NCBI GenBank assembly: GCA_046294265.1
Contig: JBKBKC010000002.1
Span: 124,001-188,000 of the forward strand
Length of the DNA stretch: 64,000 nucleotides
Source: JBKBKC01 sp046294265
GTDB lineage: Bacteria > Pseudomonadota > Alphaproteobacteria > Rhodobacterales > Rhodobacteraceae
Reading direction: 5' to 3'
In this document: positions 51,482-60,224 of the stretch, piece by piece
Layout: the number at the start of each line of letters is the position of its first letter
Numbering within the stretch: the first letter of the stretch is position 1
Notes under the pieces: generated by a model
Seen by the model: only the letters and a program-made list of their open reading frames with translations
Databases searched by the model: none
What the model was told of the DNA's origin: nothing
Position numbers and translations under genes: made by a program

Positions 51482-51766
51482 TCAAAGAGCGAAAAATTGC
51501 GCCCTGACTATAACGAGCAAAACAAAGAGGGCAATCAGACCGGAAAGCAGAGACGGCAAACTTTTCAGAAATGGCGCTGTATCTAGACCGACTATCAATG
51601 ACAAAAATGCCACAAGCACGGACAGGTAAACAAACAGCGGATGGGTCAGATTGCCGAAAACTGCCGAAACCGCCATCACCAACGATGCAACAATGAGCAG
51701 CCATTCAACCACATGAATGAAGCTCCGCGGAAATTCAGTATTTGCTAGACGCCAGAGTTTTTTCAC
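51482..51766 (-). CDS. Small membrane protein of unknown function in an AT-rich patch
   Basis: A 94-residue protein with three hydrophobic segments (about 16-36, 40-60 and 70-93), short charged loops and no recognisable family. The start is GTG, preceded by AAAAGG about 10 bases upstream, and the sequence begins MKKLWRLANTEFPRSF. Codon choice (AAA, TTT, ATT) is far more AT-rich than in neighbouring genes, suggesting horizontal acquisition. It overlaps the stop of a short upstream frame (GTGA). Confidence 0.55.
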   Translation of the reverse strand: MKKLWRLANTEFPRSFIHVVEWLLIVASLVMAVSAVFGNLTHPLFVYLSVLVAFLSLIVGLDTAPFLKSLPSLLSGLIALFVLLVIVRAQFFAL

Positions 51767-51855
51767 TGTTTCGTTACCTTTTTTGCGCCAGACTTTGAAG
51801 TCTCATCATTTGGCTCACTATATTTTTGTTTCTCTCGAGCCATTGAGGCTTGCAT
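51763..51855 (-). CDS. Short charged peptide frame upstream of the AT-rich membrane protein
   Basis: A 30-residue frame starting MQASMAREKQKYSEPNDETS and ending KKVTKQ. Its stop overlaps the GTG of the membrane-protein gene in the GTGA arrangement. The frame stays open upstream without a stop to about 51950 and includes a hydrophobic stretch (TIIIVNVLGFTLM), so this could be the tail of a truncated membrane protein rather than a separate peptide. No ribosome binding site was identified. Confidence 0.3.
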   Translation of the reverse strand: MQASMAREKQKYSEPNDETSKSGAKKVTKQ

Positions 51856-51995
51856 CAAAGTAAACCCTAGCACATTTACTATTATGATCGTGTCATGGCA
51901 AGAGTTTTCGAGTAGCGCAGCGCTTTGACGAAGAAGGAGCGAAGTTTGACACCTCTTCAGATCGGGCCCATGTCAAGAATAGAGTTCCCCCCCCT

Positions 51996-53255
51996 TTATC
52001 CCTTCTCCAGCTCGAACGCATCGTGCAGCGCCTGCACGGCCAGTTCCATATACTTGCGGTCGATCAGCACCGAGATCTTGATCTCGGAGGTGGAGATCAC
52101 CTTGATATTCACGTTCTCATCGGCCAGCGCCTTGAACATCCGCGCGGCAACCCCGGTGGCCGAGCGCATCCCGATGCCCACCACCGACACCTTGGCCACA
52201 TCGGTATCCACGATCAGCTCGTCATAGCCGATGAGGCCCGCGGCCTTGGCATCCTCCATCGCCTTCTTCGCGCGCGGCACCTGGTTGACGGGGCAGGAAA
52301 AGGTCATGTCGGTCACGGCGCCGGTGTGGACATCGTCGTAATCCTTTTCCGAGATGTTCTGCACGATCATGTCCACGTTCACCCCGGCATCCGCCAGGGG
52401 GCCGAAGATGGCGGTGGCCACGCCGGGGCGATCCTCGATGGTAAAGAGCGTGATCTTGGCCTCTTCGCGCGAGAAGGCCACGCCGCTGACGACTTTCGAT
52501 TCCATGATATCCCCTTCGTCGCAAACCAGTGTTCCCGAGGTTTCGTCGCCGTCCTCAAAGGACGACAGCACGCGCAGCCGCACGTTGTAGCGCATCGCAA
52601 GCTCCACCGAGCGGGTCTGCAGGACCTTGGCGCCGAGGCTGGCCAGTTCCAGCATCTCCTCGAAGGCGATGCGGTCCAGCTTGCGCGCGCGGCGCACGAT
52701 GCGCGGATCGGTGGTATAGACGCCGTCCACATCCGTGTAGATGTCGCACCGTTCGGCCCCGAAGGCCGCGGCGAAGGCGACGGCGGTGGTGTCGCTGCCG
52801 CCCCGGCCCAGCGTGGTGATGCGGCCTTCGGGGCTGACGCCCTGAAAGCCCGCGACCACGGCGACCTTGAAGCCCTCGGCGAACTTGGCGTCGATATGGG
52901 CGCGGGGGATGTCGATGAAGCGGGCGTTGGAATGGGTGCCCGTCGTCAGGATCGGCACCTGCCAGCCCTGCCAGGACCGCGCGGGCACGTCCATTTCCTG
53001 CAAGGTCAGCGCCATCAGACCGGCGGTGACATTCTCGCCCGATGACACCACGGCATCGTATTCGCGGGCATCGAAGAGGGGCGAGGTGCCCTCGACCCAG
53101 CCCACGAGTTCATTGGTCTTGCCCGACATGGCGCTGACGATGACGATCACATCGTAGCCCCGCGCGACCTCGCGCTGCACCTTTTCGGCGGCATTGCGGA
53201 TGCGGGAAAGGTCGGCCACCGAGGTGCCGCCGAATTTCATCACCAGAAGCGGCAT
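51996..53255 (-). CDS. lysC: Aspartate kinase
   Basis: A 419-residue aspartokinase. The kinase domain starts MPLLVMKFGGTSVADLSRIR and contains VSSGENVTAGLMAL, TLGRGGSDTTAVAFA and YTDVDGVYTTDPRIV. The last 150 residues form two ACT domains (ITLFTIEDRPGVATAIFGPL, SVVGIGMRSATGVAARMFKA) that bind lysine or threonine for feedback control. It catalyses the first step of the lysine/methionine/threonine pathway. Length and layout match the alpha-subunit type of alphaproteobacteria. Confidence 0.95.
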   Translation of the reverse strand: MPLLVMKFGGTSVADLSRIRNAAEKVQREVARGYDVIVIVSAMSGKTNELVGWVEGTSPLFDAREYDAVVSSGENVTAGLMALTLQEMDVPARSWQGWQVPILTTGTHSNARFIDIPRAHIDAKFAEGFKVAVVAGFQGVSPEGRITTLGRGGSDTTAVAFAAAFGAERCDIYTDVDGVYTTDPRIVRRARKLDRIAFEEMLELASLGAKVLQTRSVELAMRYNVRLRVLSSFEDGDETSGTLVCDEGDIMESKVVSGVAFSREEAKITLFTIEDRPGVATAIFGPLADAGVNVDMIVQNISEKDYDDVHTGAVTDMTFSCPVNQVPRAKKAMEDAKAAGLIGYDELIVDTDVAKVSVVGIGMRSATGVAARMFKALADENVNIKVISTSEIKISVLIDRKYMELAVQALHDAFELEKG

Positions 53256-53355
53256 CTGTCCCCCCCTTGGCCCCGTCCATGGGCGCGCATGTCTCTATGC
53301 GCCACCGGGGCGGGGCGCAAGGGGCGCGAGGGGGCCGCGCGGCGGGGGCCGCTCA

Positions 53356-53400
53356 TCGGGTTCTCCAAAGAACCCGTGCAAATTTCTTCAAAGAAATTTG
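53356..53400. repeat. Tandem hairpins between purD and lysC
   Basis: Two adjacent perfect inverted repeats: CGGGTTCT-CCAA-AGAACCCG at 53356-53375 and GCAAATTTCTT-CA-AAGAAATTTGC at 53377-53400. The second is strikingly A/T-rich for this genome. Both lie past the purD stop and upstream of lysC. They could be a terminator pair or a dispersed repeat, but no second copy is visible in this window. Confidence 0.6.
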
Positions 53401-53423
53401 CCCCCTGGCCCGGCCGCGCGCGG

Positions 53424-54689
53424 TCAGTCCAGCGCGCGCCAGCCGATATCGCGGCGAAAGAACCCTTCGGGCCAGTCGATGCGGTCCACCATGCCATAGG
53501 CGCGCGCGCGCGCCTCGGCCAGGGTGGCGCCGCGCGCGGTGACGTTCAGCACGCGGCCACCCGTGGCGGTCACGCGGCCCGCGTCCAGCGTCGTGCCCGC
53601 GTGAAAGACCATGTGGAACCCGTCCTCGGGCAACGCCTCCAGCCCGCCGATCACCGACCCCGTCGGGTAACTCCCCGGATAGCCCCGCGTCGCCATGACC
53701 ACCGTCAGCGCGTGATCCTCGGCATAGCTCACGCGCGCGTCCGCCAGCCGCCCCTCGGCGCAGGCCAGCATCAGGTCCATCGCCTGCGCGCCCAGCCGCA
53801 TCATCAGCACCTGCGCCTCGGGGTCGCCGAAGCGGGCGTTGAACTCCACCAGCCGCGCCTGCCCGTCCGCGATCATCAGCCCGGCATAGAGGATGCCCTG
53901 GTAGGGCGTGCCGCGGCGCGCCATCTCGGCCAGCACGGGGCGGATGATCTGCGCCATGGCCTGGTCCTGCAGCGCATCGGTCAGGACGGGGGCGGGGGAA
54001 TAGGCGCCCATGCCGCCGGTATTGGGGCCGGTGTCGCCGTCGAAGGCGCGCTTGTGGTCCTGCGCGGTGCCAAGGGGCAGCGCCGCCTCGCCGTCGCAGA
54101 GGACAAAGAAACTCGCCTCTTCGCCCGGCATGAAATCCTCGATCACCACCGAGGCCCCGGCGGCGCCGAACTGGCCGCCCAGGCTGTCGGCCACCGCCGC
54201 CTCGGCCTCAGGCAAGGTGGCGGCCACGACCACGCCCTTGCCGGCGGCAAGGCCATCGGCCTTGACCACGATGGGCGCACCGCGCGCGCGCAGGTAGGCC
54301 AGCGCCGGGGCTATGTGCGTGAAGCGCGCCCAGGGCGCGGTGGGGGCGGCGCAGGCATCGCAGACCTCCTTGGTGAAGGTCTTGGACGCTTCCAGCCGGG
54401 CGGCCGCCGCCGAAGGGCCGAAGGTGGCGATGCCTGCCGCGCGGGTCGTATCGGCGACGCCAGCGGCCAGCGGGCCCTCGGGGCCGACGATGACAAAGTC
54501 GATGGTGTTGGCCTCGCAGAACGCCACCACCGCCGTGCCGTCGAGGATGTCGAGGGCCGCGCATTCGGCGATGGCGCTGATCCCCGCATTGCCGGGGGCC
54601 ACGATCAGCCGGTCGCATTTGGGGTTTTGCTTGACGGCCCAGGCAAGGCTGTGTTCGCGCCCGCCGCCGCCCAGGATCAGGATGTTCAT
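53424..54689 (-). CDS. purD: Phosphoribosylamine-glycine ligase
   Basis: A 421-residue ATP-grasp enzyme. The N-domain begins MNILILGGGGREHSLAW, then FVIVGPEGPLAAG; the ATP-grasp core has VVKADGLAAGKGVVVA, GQDHKRAFDGDTGPNTGGMG-type loop and LVEFNARFGDPEAQV; the C-domain ends TARGATLAEARARAYGMVDR. It makes glycinamide ribonucleotide, step 2 of purine synthesis. A longer upstream frame is the antisense shadow of xseA and was not used. It is divergent from xseA with 69 bases between starts. Confidence 0.95.
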   Translation of the reverse strand: MNILILGGGGREHSLAWAVKQNPKCDRLIVAPGNAGISAIAECAALDILDGTAVVAFCEANTIDFVIVGPEGPLAAGVADTTRAAGIATFGPSAAAARLEASKTFTKEVCDACAAPTAPWARFTHIAPALAYLRARGAPIVVKADGLAAGKGVVVAATLPEAEAAVADSLGGQFGAAGASVVIEDFMPGEEASFFVLCDGEAALPLGTAQDHKRAFDGDTGPNTGGMGAYSPAPVLTDALQDQAMAQIIRPVLAEMARRGTPYQGILYAGLMIADGQARLVEFNARFGDPEAQVLMMRLGAQAMDLMLACAEGRLADARVSYAEDHALTVVMATRGYPGSYPTGSVIGGLEALPEDGFHMVFHAGTTLDAGRVTATGGRVLNVTARGATLAEARARAYGMVDRIDWPEGFFRRDIGWRALD

Positions 54690-54758
54690 GGCAGCCCCCG
54701 CTTGGCCTTCCGGCCCGGCCGTCATAAGGTTGCCCAACCGCGCGTGCAAGGTGGGCCC

Positions 54759-56273
54759 ATGGACCTGATCGACGACGACGACATCCCCGCCAGGGGCGCC
54801 AACCGCCCGGAATACACCGTGTCGGAGCTTTCGGGCGCGGTGAAGCGGGTGATCGAGGGCGAGTTCGGCCTTGTCCGCGTGCGGGGCGAGGTGGGGCGGG
54901 TGTCGCGCCCCGGGTCGGGGCATCTTTACTTCAACCTCAAGGATGACCGGTCGAGCATCGACGCGGTGTGCTGGAAGGGCCAGATCGCGCGGCTGGGGGT
55001 CAAGCCCGAGGAGGGGATCGAGGTGATCGCCACCGGGCGGATGACCACCTTTCCGGGGGCCTCGAAATACCAGCTGATCGTGGAGGATCTGGCCTTGGCG
55101 GGGGCGGGTGCCCTGATGGCGATGCTGGAAAAGCGGCGGCAGGCGCTGGCGGCGGAGGGGTTGTTCGATGCCGCGCGCAAGCAGCGCATCCCCTATCTGC
55201 CCCGCGTGATCGGGGTGGTGACCTCGCCCTCGGGGGCGGTGATCCGCGACATCCTGCACCGCTTGCGCGACAGGATGCCCATGCATGTGCTGATCTGGCC
55301 GGTGGCGGTGCAGGGGTCCGCCTGCGCACCCGAGGTGGCGGCGGCGATCCGGGGGTTCAACGCGCTGGAGGCGGGGGGGGCGGTGCCGCGGCCCGATGTG
55401 ATCATCGTGGCGCGGGGGGGCGGGAGCCTGGAGGATCTCTGGGGTTTCAACGACGAGGTCGTGGTGCGGGCGGCGGCGGCATCCCGCATCCCGCTGATTT
55501 CCGCCGTGGGGCATGAGACGGATACCACCCTGATCGACCATGCCGCCGACCTACGCGCGCCCACGCCCACGGCGGCGGCGGAACTGGCGGTGCCGGTGCG
55601 GGCCGATCTGGTGGCGGGGCTGGACGGGCAGGGCGCGCGGCTGAGCCGCGCGATGGCGCAGGGCATGGCGCAGCGGGGCCAGCGGCTGCGCGATCTGGGC
55701 CGCGCCCTGCCGAGGCCGGAGCGGCTGACCGAGGGGGCGGGGCAGCGGCTCGACCTTTGGGGGGGGCGGCTGGCGGGCGCGCTGGGCCTGATGGCGGCGC
55801 AAAAGCGCGGGGATTTCGGCCGGCTGGCGGCGGGGCTGCGCGTGGCGGCGCTGGCGGCGCTGGTGGCGCGGGCGGGTGAGCGGCTGGCAGACCGGGCGGC
55901 GCGGCTGGCGGCGGCGCGGGGAAGGGCGCTGGCACAGGCAGCGCGCGAGGCAGGCCAGGCGCGCGACCGGCTGGCGACCTTGGATCTGCGGTTGCAGGCG
56001 GCCCCTGCGGCGCGGATGCAAGCCATGGCGCGCAGGCTGGCCGATCTGGACCGGATGCGCCAGACGCTGGGGCCGGACGAGACGATGCGGCGCGGCTTTG
56101 CGGTGGTCTGGGCGGGGGGCGAGGTGGTGACCTCACGCGCCGGGGCGGCAAGGGCGGCGGCGCTGGAGGTGCAGTTTCACGACGGGCGGCTGGAGGTGCT
56201 GCCCTCGGGGCCGCCTCCCAGGCGCCCGCGCGGGCGGGCCGATGCGCCCGGCGGGCAGGGGAGCCTGTTCTGA
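54759..56273 (+). CDS. xseA: Exodeoxyribonuclease VII large subunit
   Basis: A 504-residue protein. An N-terminal OB-fold (YTVSELSGAVKRVIEGEFGL, GSGHLYFNLKD) is followed by the XseA catalytic core: PRVIGVVTSPSGAVIRDI, IIVARGGGSLEDLWGFN and PLISAVGHETDTTLIDHAAD. The C-terminal 200 residues are arginine/alanine-rich coiled coil, as expected for binding the small subunit. It degrades single-stranded DNA in mismatch repair. The xseB gene is not adjacent. Confidence 0.95.
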   Translation: MDLIDDDDIPARGANRPEYTVSELSGAVKRVIEGEFGLVRVRGEVGRVSRPGSGHLYFNLKDDRSSIDAVCWKGQIARLGVKPEEGIEVIATGRMTTFPGASKYQLIVEDLALAGAGALMAMLEKRRQALAAEGLFDAARKQRIPYLPRVIGVVTSPSGAVIRDILHRLRDRMPMHVLIWPVAVQGSACAPEVAAAIRGFNALEAGGAVPRPDVIIVARGGGSLEDLWGFNDEVVVRAAAASRIPLISAVGHETDTTLIDHAADLRAPTPTAAAELAVPVRADLVAGLDGQGARLSRAMAQGMAQRGQRLRDLGRALPRPERLTEGAGQRLDLWGGRLAGALGLMAAQKRGDFGRLAAGLRVAALAALVARAGERLADRAARLAAARGRALAQAAREAGQARDRLATLDLRLQAAPAARMQAMARRLADLDRMRQTLGPDETMRRGFAVVWAGGEVVTSRAGAARAAALEVQFHDGRLEVLPSGPPPRRPRGRADAPGGQGSLF

Positions 56274-56347
56274 ACCTTCAGGGCGGGCTCTTCGCTGCGC
56301 TCATCGCAGGGCGCGTGAAGACGCCCGGAAGGGCGGATGAGCGGTTG

Positions 56348-56749
56348 TCATACCCCAACGTCCGGCCCCGCGCACAAAAGCGGGTCGGAGGTTTCGGCCA
56401 CCACCGAGAGTTCGGTGCCCGCCACATCGCCGGTGAAGCGGGCCGTCATTCCCCCCGGTCTGCGCTGGAAAAGCCAGCATTGCGGCGTCGGGTCATATTC
56501 ATAGACGAAACAGATCTCGCCGGCCTGTTCATACCAGATGCCATCGCGGCACTCGTCGCCGCGAAATGCCCATTTGACGCGGCGGCCGGGCTTGTATTGC
56601 TCGATCCCGTAGACCTGCCCGCCCTGGGCATAAGTCAGCGTGCGCCCGGTGGTCAGCGCCTCGAATTCCTCCGCTGTCAGGGGGGCGTCGGCGGCCATGG
56701 CCAGCCCGGGCAGGGCGGCGAGGGTCAGGGCAAGGAGATGGGCACGCAT
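56348..56749 (-). CDS. Secreted protein of unknown function
   Basis: A 133-residue protein with a signal peptide (HLLALTLAALPGLAMAADA). The mature part begins PLTAEEFEALTTGRTLTYAQ and contains four cysteines (GDECRDG, GEICFVY, PQCWLFQR, DPLLCAG) that could form two disulfides in the periplasm. Small proteins with this start recur in Rhodobacteraceae and are unnamed. AGGAGAT precedes the coding start on the minus strand only weakly. It is 68 bases downstream of the AlkB-like gene in the same direction. Confidence 0.7.
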   Translation of the reverse strand: MRAHLLALTLAALPGLAMAADAPLTAEEFEALTTGRTLTYAQGGQVYGIEQYKPGRRVKWAFRGDECRDGIWYEQAGEICFVYEYDPTPQCWLFQRRPGGMTARFTGDVAGTELSVVAETSDPLLCAGPDVGV

Positions 56750-56817
56750 GGTCTGGCTCCGCGATTGCAGGTTGAGGCCACCCTGCCAAAGCCTGCGGCC
56801 CAACGCCAGTCACAGCT

Positions 56818-57873
56818 TCACGAGGCGCGCCAGCGCGCCAGGTGCGGGCTGATCATCCGCCGCCACAAGGGCGGCACCAGGGCCACCACGCAGGCCACGG
56901 GCAGCGCACAGGGCAGGCGGGGGGCGGCATCCGGCCCCGGCAGGCGCAGGGCGGAATAGGGGCGGGCGGGGTGGGCGTGGTGGTCGGAATGGCGGGGCGC
57001 GTTCAGCATCATTGCCCCGCTGCACCAGTGCGGCGCGTTCCAGGAATGGCGATCGGACACCGGCTCGGCCCGCCCGTCCGGCCCGGTGGCGCGCAACAGC
57101 CCGTAGTGCTGCACATAGTCGGACAGCAGAAGCTGGCTTTGCGCATGAAGCGCCAGCCCCGCCCAGGCCAGCACGCCCCAGCCCCCCGCCACCGCAAACC
57201 CGCAGGCCAGCGCCAGCGCGGATCCGCCCAGATACCAGGCATAGGGATGCACCCGCCGCCCTCGCGCGGCCTCCGCACGCCAGCCTGCGCGGAACGACCC
57301 CGTCCAGGCGCGCAGGAAGAACCGGTAATACCCCTCACCCGCCCGCGCGGTGTTGGGGTCCTCCCGGCTGGCCGCATGGCGGTGATGGACCAGCCGGTGC
57401 GCGCTGGCGTGGTGGCCGAACAGAAGGCTGGCATAGACCGCTGCCCCCAGCCGGAACAGGCCCCGTGCCCCGCGATGGATCAGCTCATGCGCCGCCGGGT
57501 TGGCCACCTGCCCGAACCACAGCCCGAACCCGGCAAAGAGCACGCCCCGCTCCCATCCCGCGCGCGCGCTGTCGCCCGCCACGGCCCAGACCGCCAGCGA
57601 CAGCGCCGCCAGATGCAGCACCGCCAGCAGCACCAGCAGGGCATCGGCGGCCGGAAACTCCACCCCCTCGGGGGCCTCGCGCAACACCAGCGGCACGACC
57701 TGATCCAGCAGCGCCACGAGCAGGGTGATCCAGACCAGCCCCGCCAGCGCCCATCCGCCACCCCAGACCGCGCCCGCCGCCAGCAAAAGCACCGGCACGA
57801 CCGTCCCCATGGCGAACATCGCCATGGCAGGCAGGGCAAGGGGGGCGCTGGGCGCTGTTGCATGGTCAGGCAT
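56818..57873 (-). CDS. AlkB-like integral-membrane di-iron hydroxylase/desaturase
   Basis: A 351-residue membrane protein with about six hydrophobic segments and the histidine boxes of alkane 1-monooxygenase-type enzymes: HELIHRGARG, HRLVHHRHAASREDPN, SDYVQHYGLL and RHSDHHAHPARPY. These ligate a di-iron centre that hydroxylates or desaturates alkyl chains. It is shorter than classical AlkB (about 400 residues), and no rubredoxin gene is nearby, so the substrate may be a fatty acid or carotenoid-like lipid. The ATG was chosen at the first methionine of the domain; an upstream frame is shadow. Confidence 0.8.
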   Translation of the reverse strand: MPDHATAPSAPLALPAMAMFAMGTVVPVLLLAAGAVWGGGWALAGLVWITLLVALLDQVVPLVLREAPEGVEFPAADALLVLLAVLHLAALSLAVWAVAGDSARAGWERGVLFAGFGLWFGQVANPAAHELIHRGARGLFRLGAAVYASLLFGHHASAHRLVHHRHAASREDPNTARAGEGYYRFFLRAWTGSFRAGWRAEAARGRRVHPYAWYLGGSALALACGFAVAGGWGVLAWAGLALHAQSQLLLSDYVQHYGLLRATGPDGRAEPVSDRHSWNAPHWCSGAMMLNAPRHSDHHAHPARPYSALRLPGPDAAPRLPCALPVACVVALVPPLWRRMISPHLARWRAS

Positions 57874-58036
57874 GGCACAGCAATAGCATGGCGGCGGGCA
57901 CAATTGGTAGAACACCGGCCCGCGACAATCCCGCACCGTTCTTTCCCGCGCCACGCGCTGCGCGCCGCGGCGGTTCACCCTTGCGCCCGCCCGCCGATCC
58001 GGTTTCATCGGTGGGCCAATCCTGCCGGAGCCGCCC

Positions 58037-59287
58037 TTGACCCATGCCCCCCTTTCCCCCGCCGCCCTTCTGCGCGCCCTCTTCGACCGGGCGGTGGCGG
58101 TGGCCGATCCGATGCGCATGATCGCGGCCCATCTGCCGCCCCGACCGCCCGGCCGCGTGGTGGTAGTGGGCGCGGGAAAGGCCAGCGCCCGGATGGCCGA
58201 GGCGGTGGAGGCCGCCTGGGGGCCCTGCGAGGGGCTGGTCATCACCCGCTACGGATACGGGCGCCCCACGCAGGGCATCGAAATTGTGGAGGCCGCGCAT
58301 CCTGTGCCCGACGCGGCGGGCGAGGCGGCCACGCGGCGGATGCTCGATCTCCTGGCGGGGCTGGCGCAGGGTGACTTTGTGCTGGCACTGATCTCGGGCG
58401 GGGCCTCGGCCCTCCTGGTGGCCCCGGCGGGGGACATGACGCTGGCCGAGAAACAGGCGCTGAACGCGCGTCTTCTGGCCTCGGGGGCGCCCATCGGGCA
58501 GATGAACGTGGTCAGGAAACACCTCAGCCGGGTGAAGGGCGGGCAACTCGCGCTGGCGGCGCATCCGGCGCGGATGCTGTCCCTGCTGATCTCGGACGTG
58601 CCGGGGGATGATCCGGCGCTGATCGGATCGGGGCCGACCGTGGCCGATGCCAGCACGCAGGCCGAGGCGCGGGCGATCCTGGCACGATGGGGCATCGCGC
58701 TGCCTGCCTCGGCAGAGGCGGTGCTGGCGGGGCCGCCCCGCGTGGCGCGCCCCGGCGACGCGCGCCTTGCGGGGGCCGAGACGCGCATCTGCGCGGCCCC
58801 GTCGCAATCGCTGGCGGCGGCGGCCGGGCTGGCGCGGGGGCAGGGCTGGGCGGTGGAAGTGCTGGGAGACGCCATCGAGGGCGAGGCGCGCGAGGTGGCG
58901 CGCGCCCATGCGGCACTGGCGCGGGGGCGCCGGGGGCCGCTGATCCTGCTGTCGGGGGGCGAGCTGACGGTGACGCGGCGGGGCGACGGCATCGGCGGGC
59001 CGAATGCCGAATATGCGCTGGCGCTGGCGCTGGCCTTGCAGGGGGCACCCGGAATCCACGCCATCGCCTGCGACACCGACGGGGTGGATGGCGCGGCCGA
59101 GGTGGCGGGGGCGGTGATCGGGCCGCACACGCTGGCGCGGGCGGGCGCGCTGGGCGTGGATGCGGCGGCGGCGCTGGCGCGCAACGACGCGCACGGGTTC
59201 TTTGGCGCGCTGGGTGATCAGGTGGTGACGGGGCCGACGCTGACCAATGTGAACGATTTTAGGGCGATCCTGATCGAAGGGGCGTGA
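58037..59287 (+). CDS. Glycerate 2-kinase / MOFRL-family protein (hydroxypyruvate reductase-type TtuD)
   Basis: A 416-residue protein of the GckA/TtuD family. VVVVGAGKASARMAEAVE and TRYGYGRPTQGIEIVEAAHP open it, LISGGASALLVAP and VRKHLSRVKGGQLA follow, LISDVPGDDPALIGSGPTV is the family signature, and the C-terminal MOFRL domain reads GGPNAEYALALAL and ACDTDGVDGAAEVAG. It phosphorylates glycerate to 2-phosphoglycerate in serine/glyoxylate metabolism, though many homologues are misnamed hydroxypyruvate reductase. Start is TTG with GGAG 7 bases upstream. Confidence 0.88.
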   Translation: MTHAPLSPAALLRALFDRAVAVADPMRMIAAHLPPRPPGRVVVVGAGKASARMAEAVEAAWGPCEGLVITRYGYGRPTQGIEIVEAAHPVPDAAGEAATRRMLDLLAGLAQGDFVLALISGGASALLVAPAGDMTLAEKQALNARLLASGAPIGQMNVVRKHLSRVKGGQLALAAHPARMLSLLISDVPGDDPALIGSGPTVADASTQAEARAILARWGIALPASAEAVLAGPPRVARPGDARLAGAETRICAAPSQSLAAAAGLARGQGWAVEVLGDAIEGEAREVARAHAALARGRRGPLILLSGGELTVTRRGDGIGGPNAEYALALALALQGAPGIHAIACDTDGVDGAAEVAGAVIGPHTLARAGALGVDAAAALARNDAHGFFGALGDQVVTGPTLTNVNDFRAILIEGA

Positions 59288-59352
59288 TCGGATCGTCCAG
59301 CGGCAGGATGGGCGCGCCAACGGGCGGGGCGCGCCCCACGGGCCGGCGCGGC

Positions 59353-60219
59353 CTACAACGTGATCACCTGCAGGTCGCGCGCGCAATAGGCCCCGGCGAA
59401 CCGGCGGCGGGCGGCGCGGTCGATCCGGTCAAGGTCGGCATCGCTGCGCCGCACGGAATGGTGCACCAGCGCGATCTGCCCCACCCCCGCCGCCTCGGCC
59501 AGCCGCACGCCCTGCTGCCAGGTCGAATGGCCGAAGCCTGCGAAATTGTCGAACTCCTCATCGTCATAGCAGGCGTCATAAAGCACCAGATCGGCTCCCT
59601 GCATCAGGCCCAGCACGGCATCGTCCATCGTGCCGGGATGGTGCTCGGTATCCGTCACCACCGCCGCCACCCGGCCCGCCCATTCCACCCGGTAGCCCAC
59701 GGCATTGCCCGGATGGTGCAGCCGCGCGGTGCGGATCACCAGCCCCGGGCAGGGCGTGATCACATCGCCCATGCTGAAATCCTGCGACTGGATTGCGGCG
59801 CGGAAACACCCCGGCCCCACCGGAAAGAACGGCTGGCGCATGAAATCTTCCATCATGCCCTCGACGCTGATCTGGCCCTCGGTATGGCCGGCCCAGACCT
59901 TCAGCCGGAAGGCGGGGTTGTAGAAGGGGGCAAAGAACGGCAGGCCCATGACATGATCGTAATGCCAGTGGGTGAAGAACATCATCGCCTCGCCCCGCCC
60001 CTCGGCCGCCACCGCCGCCCCGGCGGGCACCAGCCCGCTGCCCGCGTCGAACAGCAGGACATGGGTCCCCAGCCGCATCTCGAAACAGATCGTGTTGCCG
60101 CCGTATTTGCGGTGATCGGGCCCCGAGACGGGCAGGCTGCCCCGCGTGCCCCAAAGCCGGACGCTGAAGCTTTCGGGATCGGCGCCGCTCGCCGGGGCCG
60201 GGGGGTCCGTCTTGGCCAT
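59353..60219 (-). CDS. MBL-fold hydrolase (COG1235/PhnP-like)
   Basis: A 288-residue metallo-beta-lactamase-fold protein. SVRLWGTRGSLPVSGPDHRK and YGGNTICFE are the start of the COG1235 (phosphodiesterase-like) group, FTHWHYDHVMGLP is the HxHxDH zinc site, VTDTEHHPG and LVHHSVRRS supply further metal ligands. Members often hydrolyse phosphodiesters including cyclic ones. It begins 5 bases after the cyclic-nucleotide-binding gene and is the last gene of the operon with the degenerate ABC protein, so a cyclic-nucleotide-related substrate is a reasonable but unproven guess. Confidence 0.85.
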   Translation of the reverse strand: MAKTDPPAPASGADPESFSVRLWGTRGSLPVSGPDHRKYGGNTICFEMRLGTHVLLFDAGSGLVPAGAAVAAEGRGEAMMFFTHWHYDHVMGLPFFAPFYNPAFRLKVWAGHTEGQISVEGMMEDFMRQPFFPVGPGCFRAAIQSQDFSMGDVITPCPGLVIRTARLHHPGNAVGYRVEWAGRVAAVVTDTEHHPGTMDDAVLGLMQGADLVLYDACYDDEEFDNFAGFGHSTWQQGVRLAEAAGVGQIALVHHSVRRSDADLDRIDRAARRRFAGAYCARDLQVITL

Positions 60220-60224
60220 GACGC

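Noticed and set aside
53289..54758. A long N-terminal extension of xseA antisense to purD
   Set aside because: XseA homologues begin at the OB-fold; the extension is the complement of purD and has no protein-like composition.
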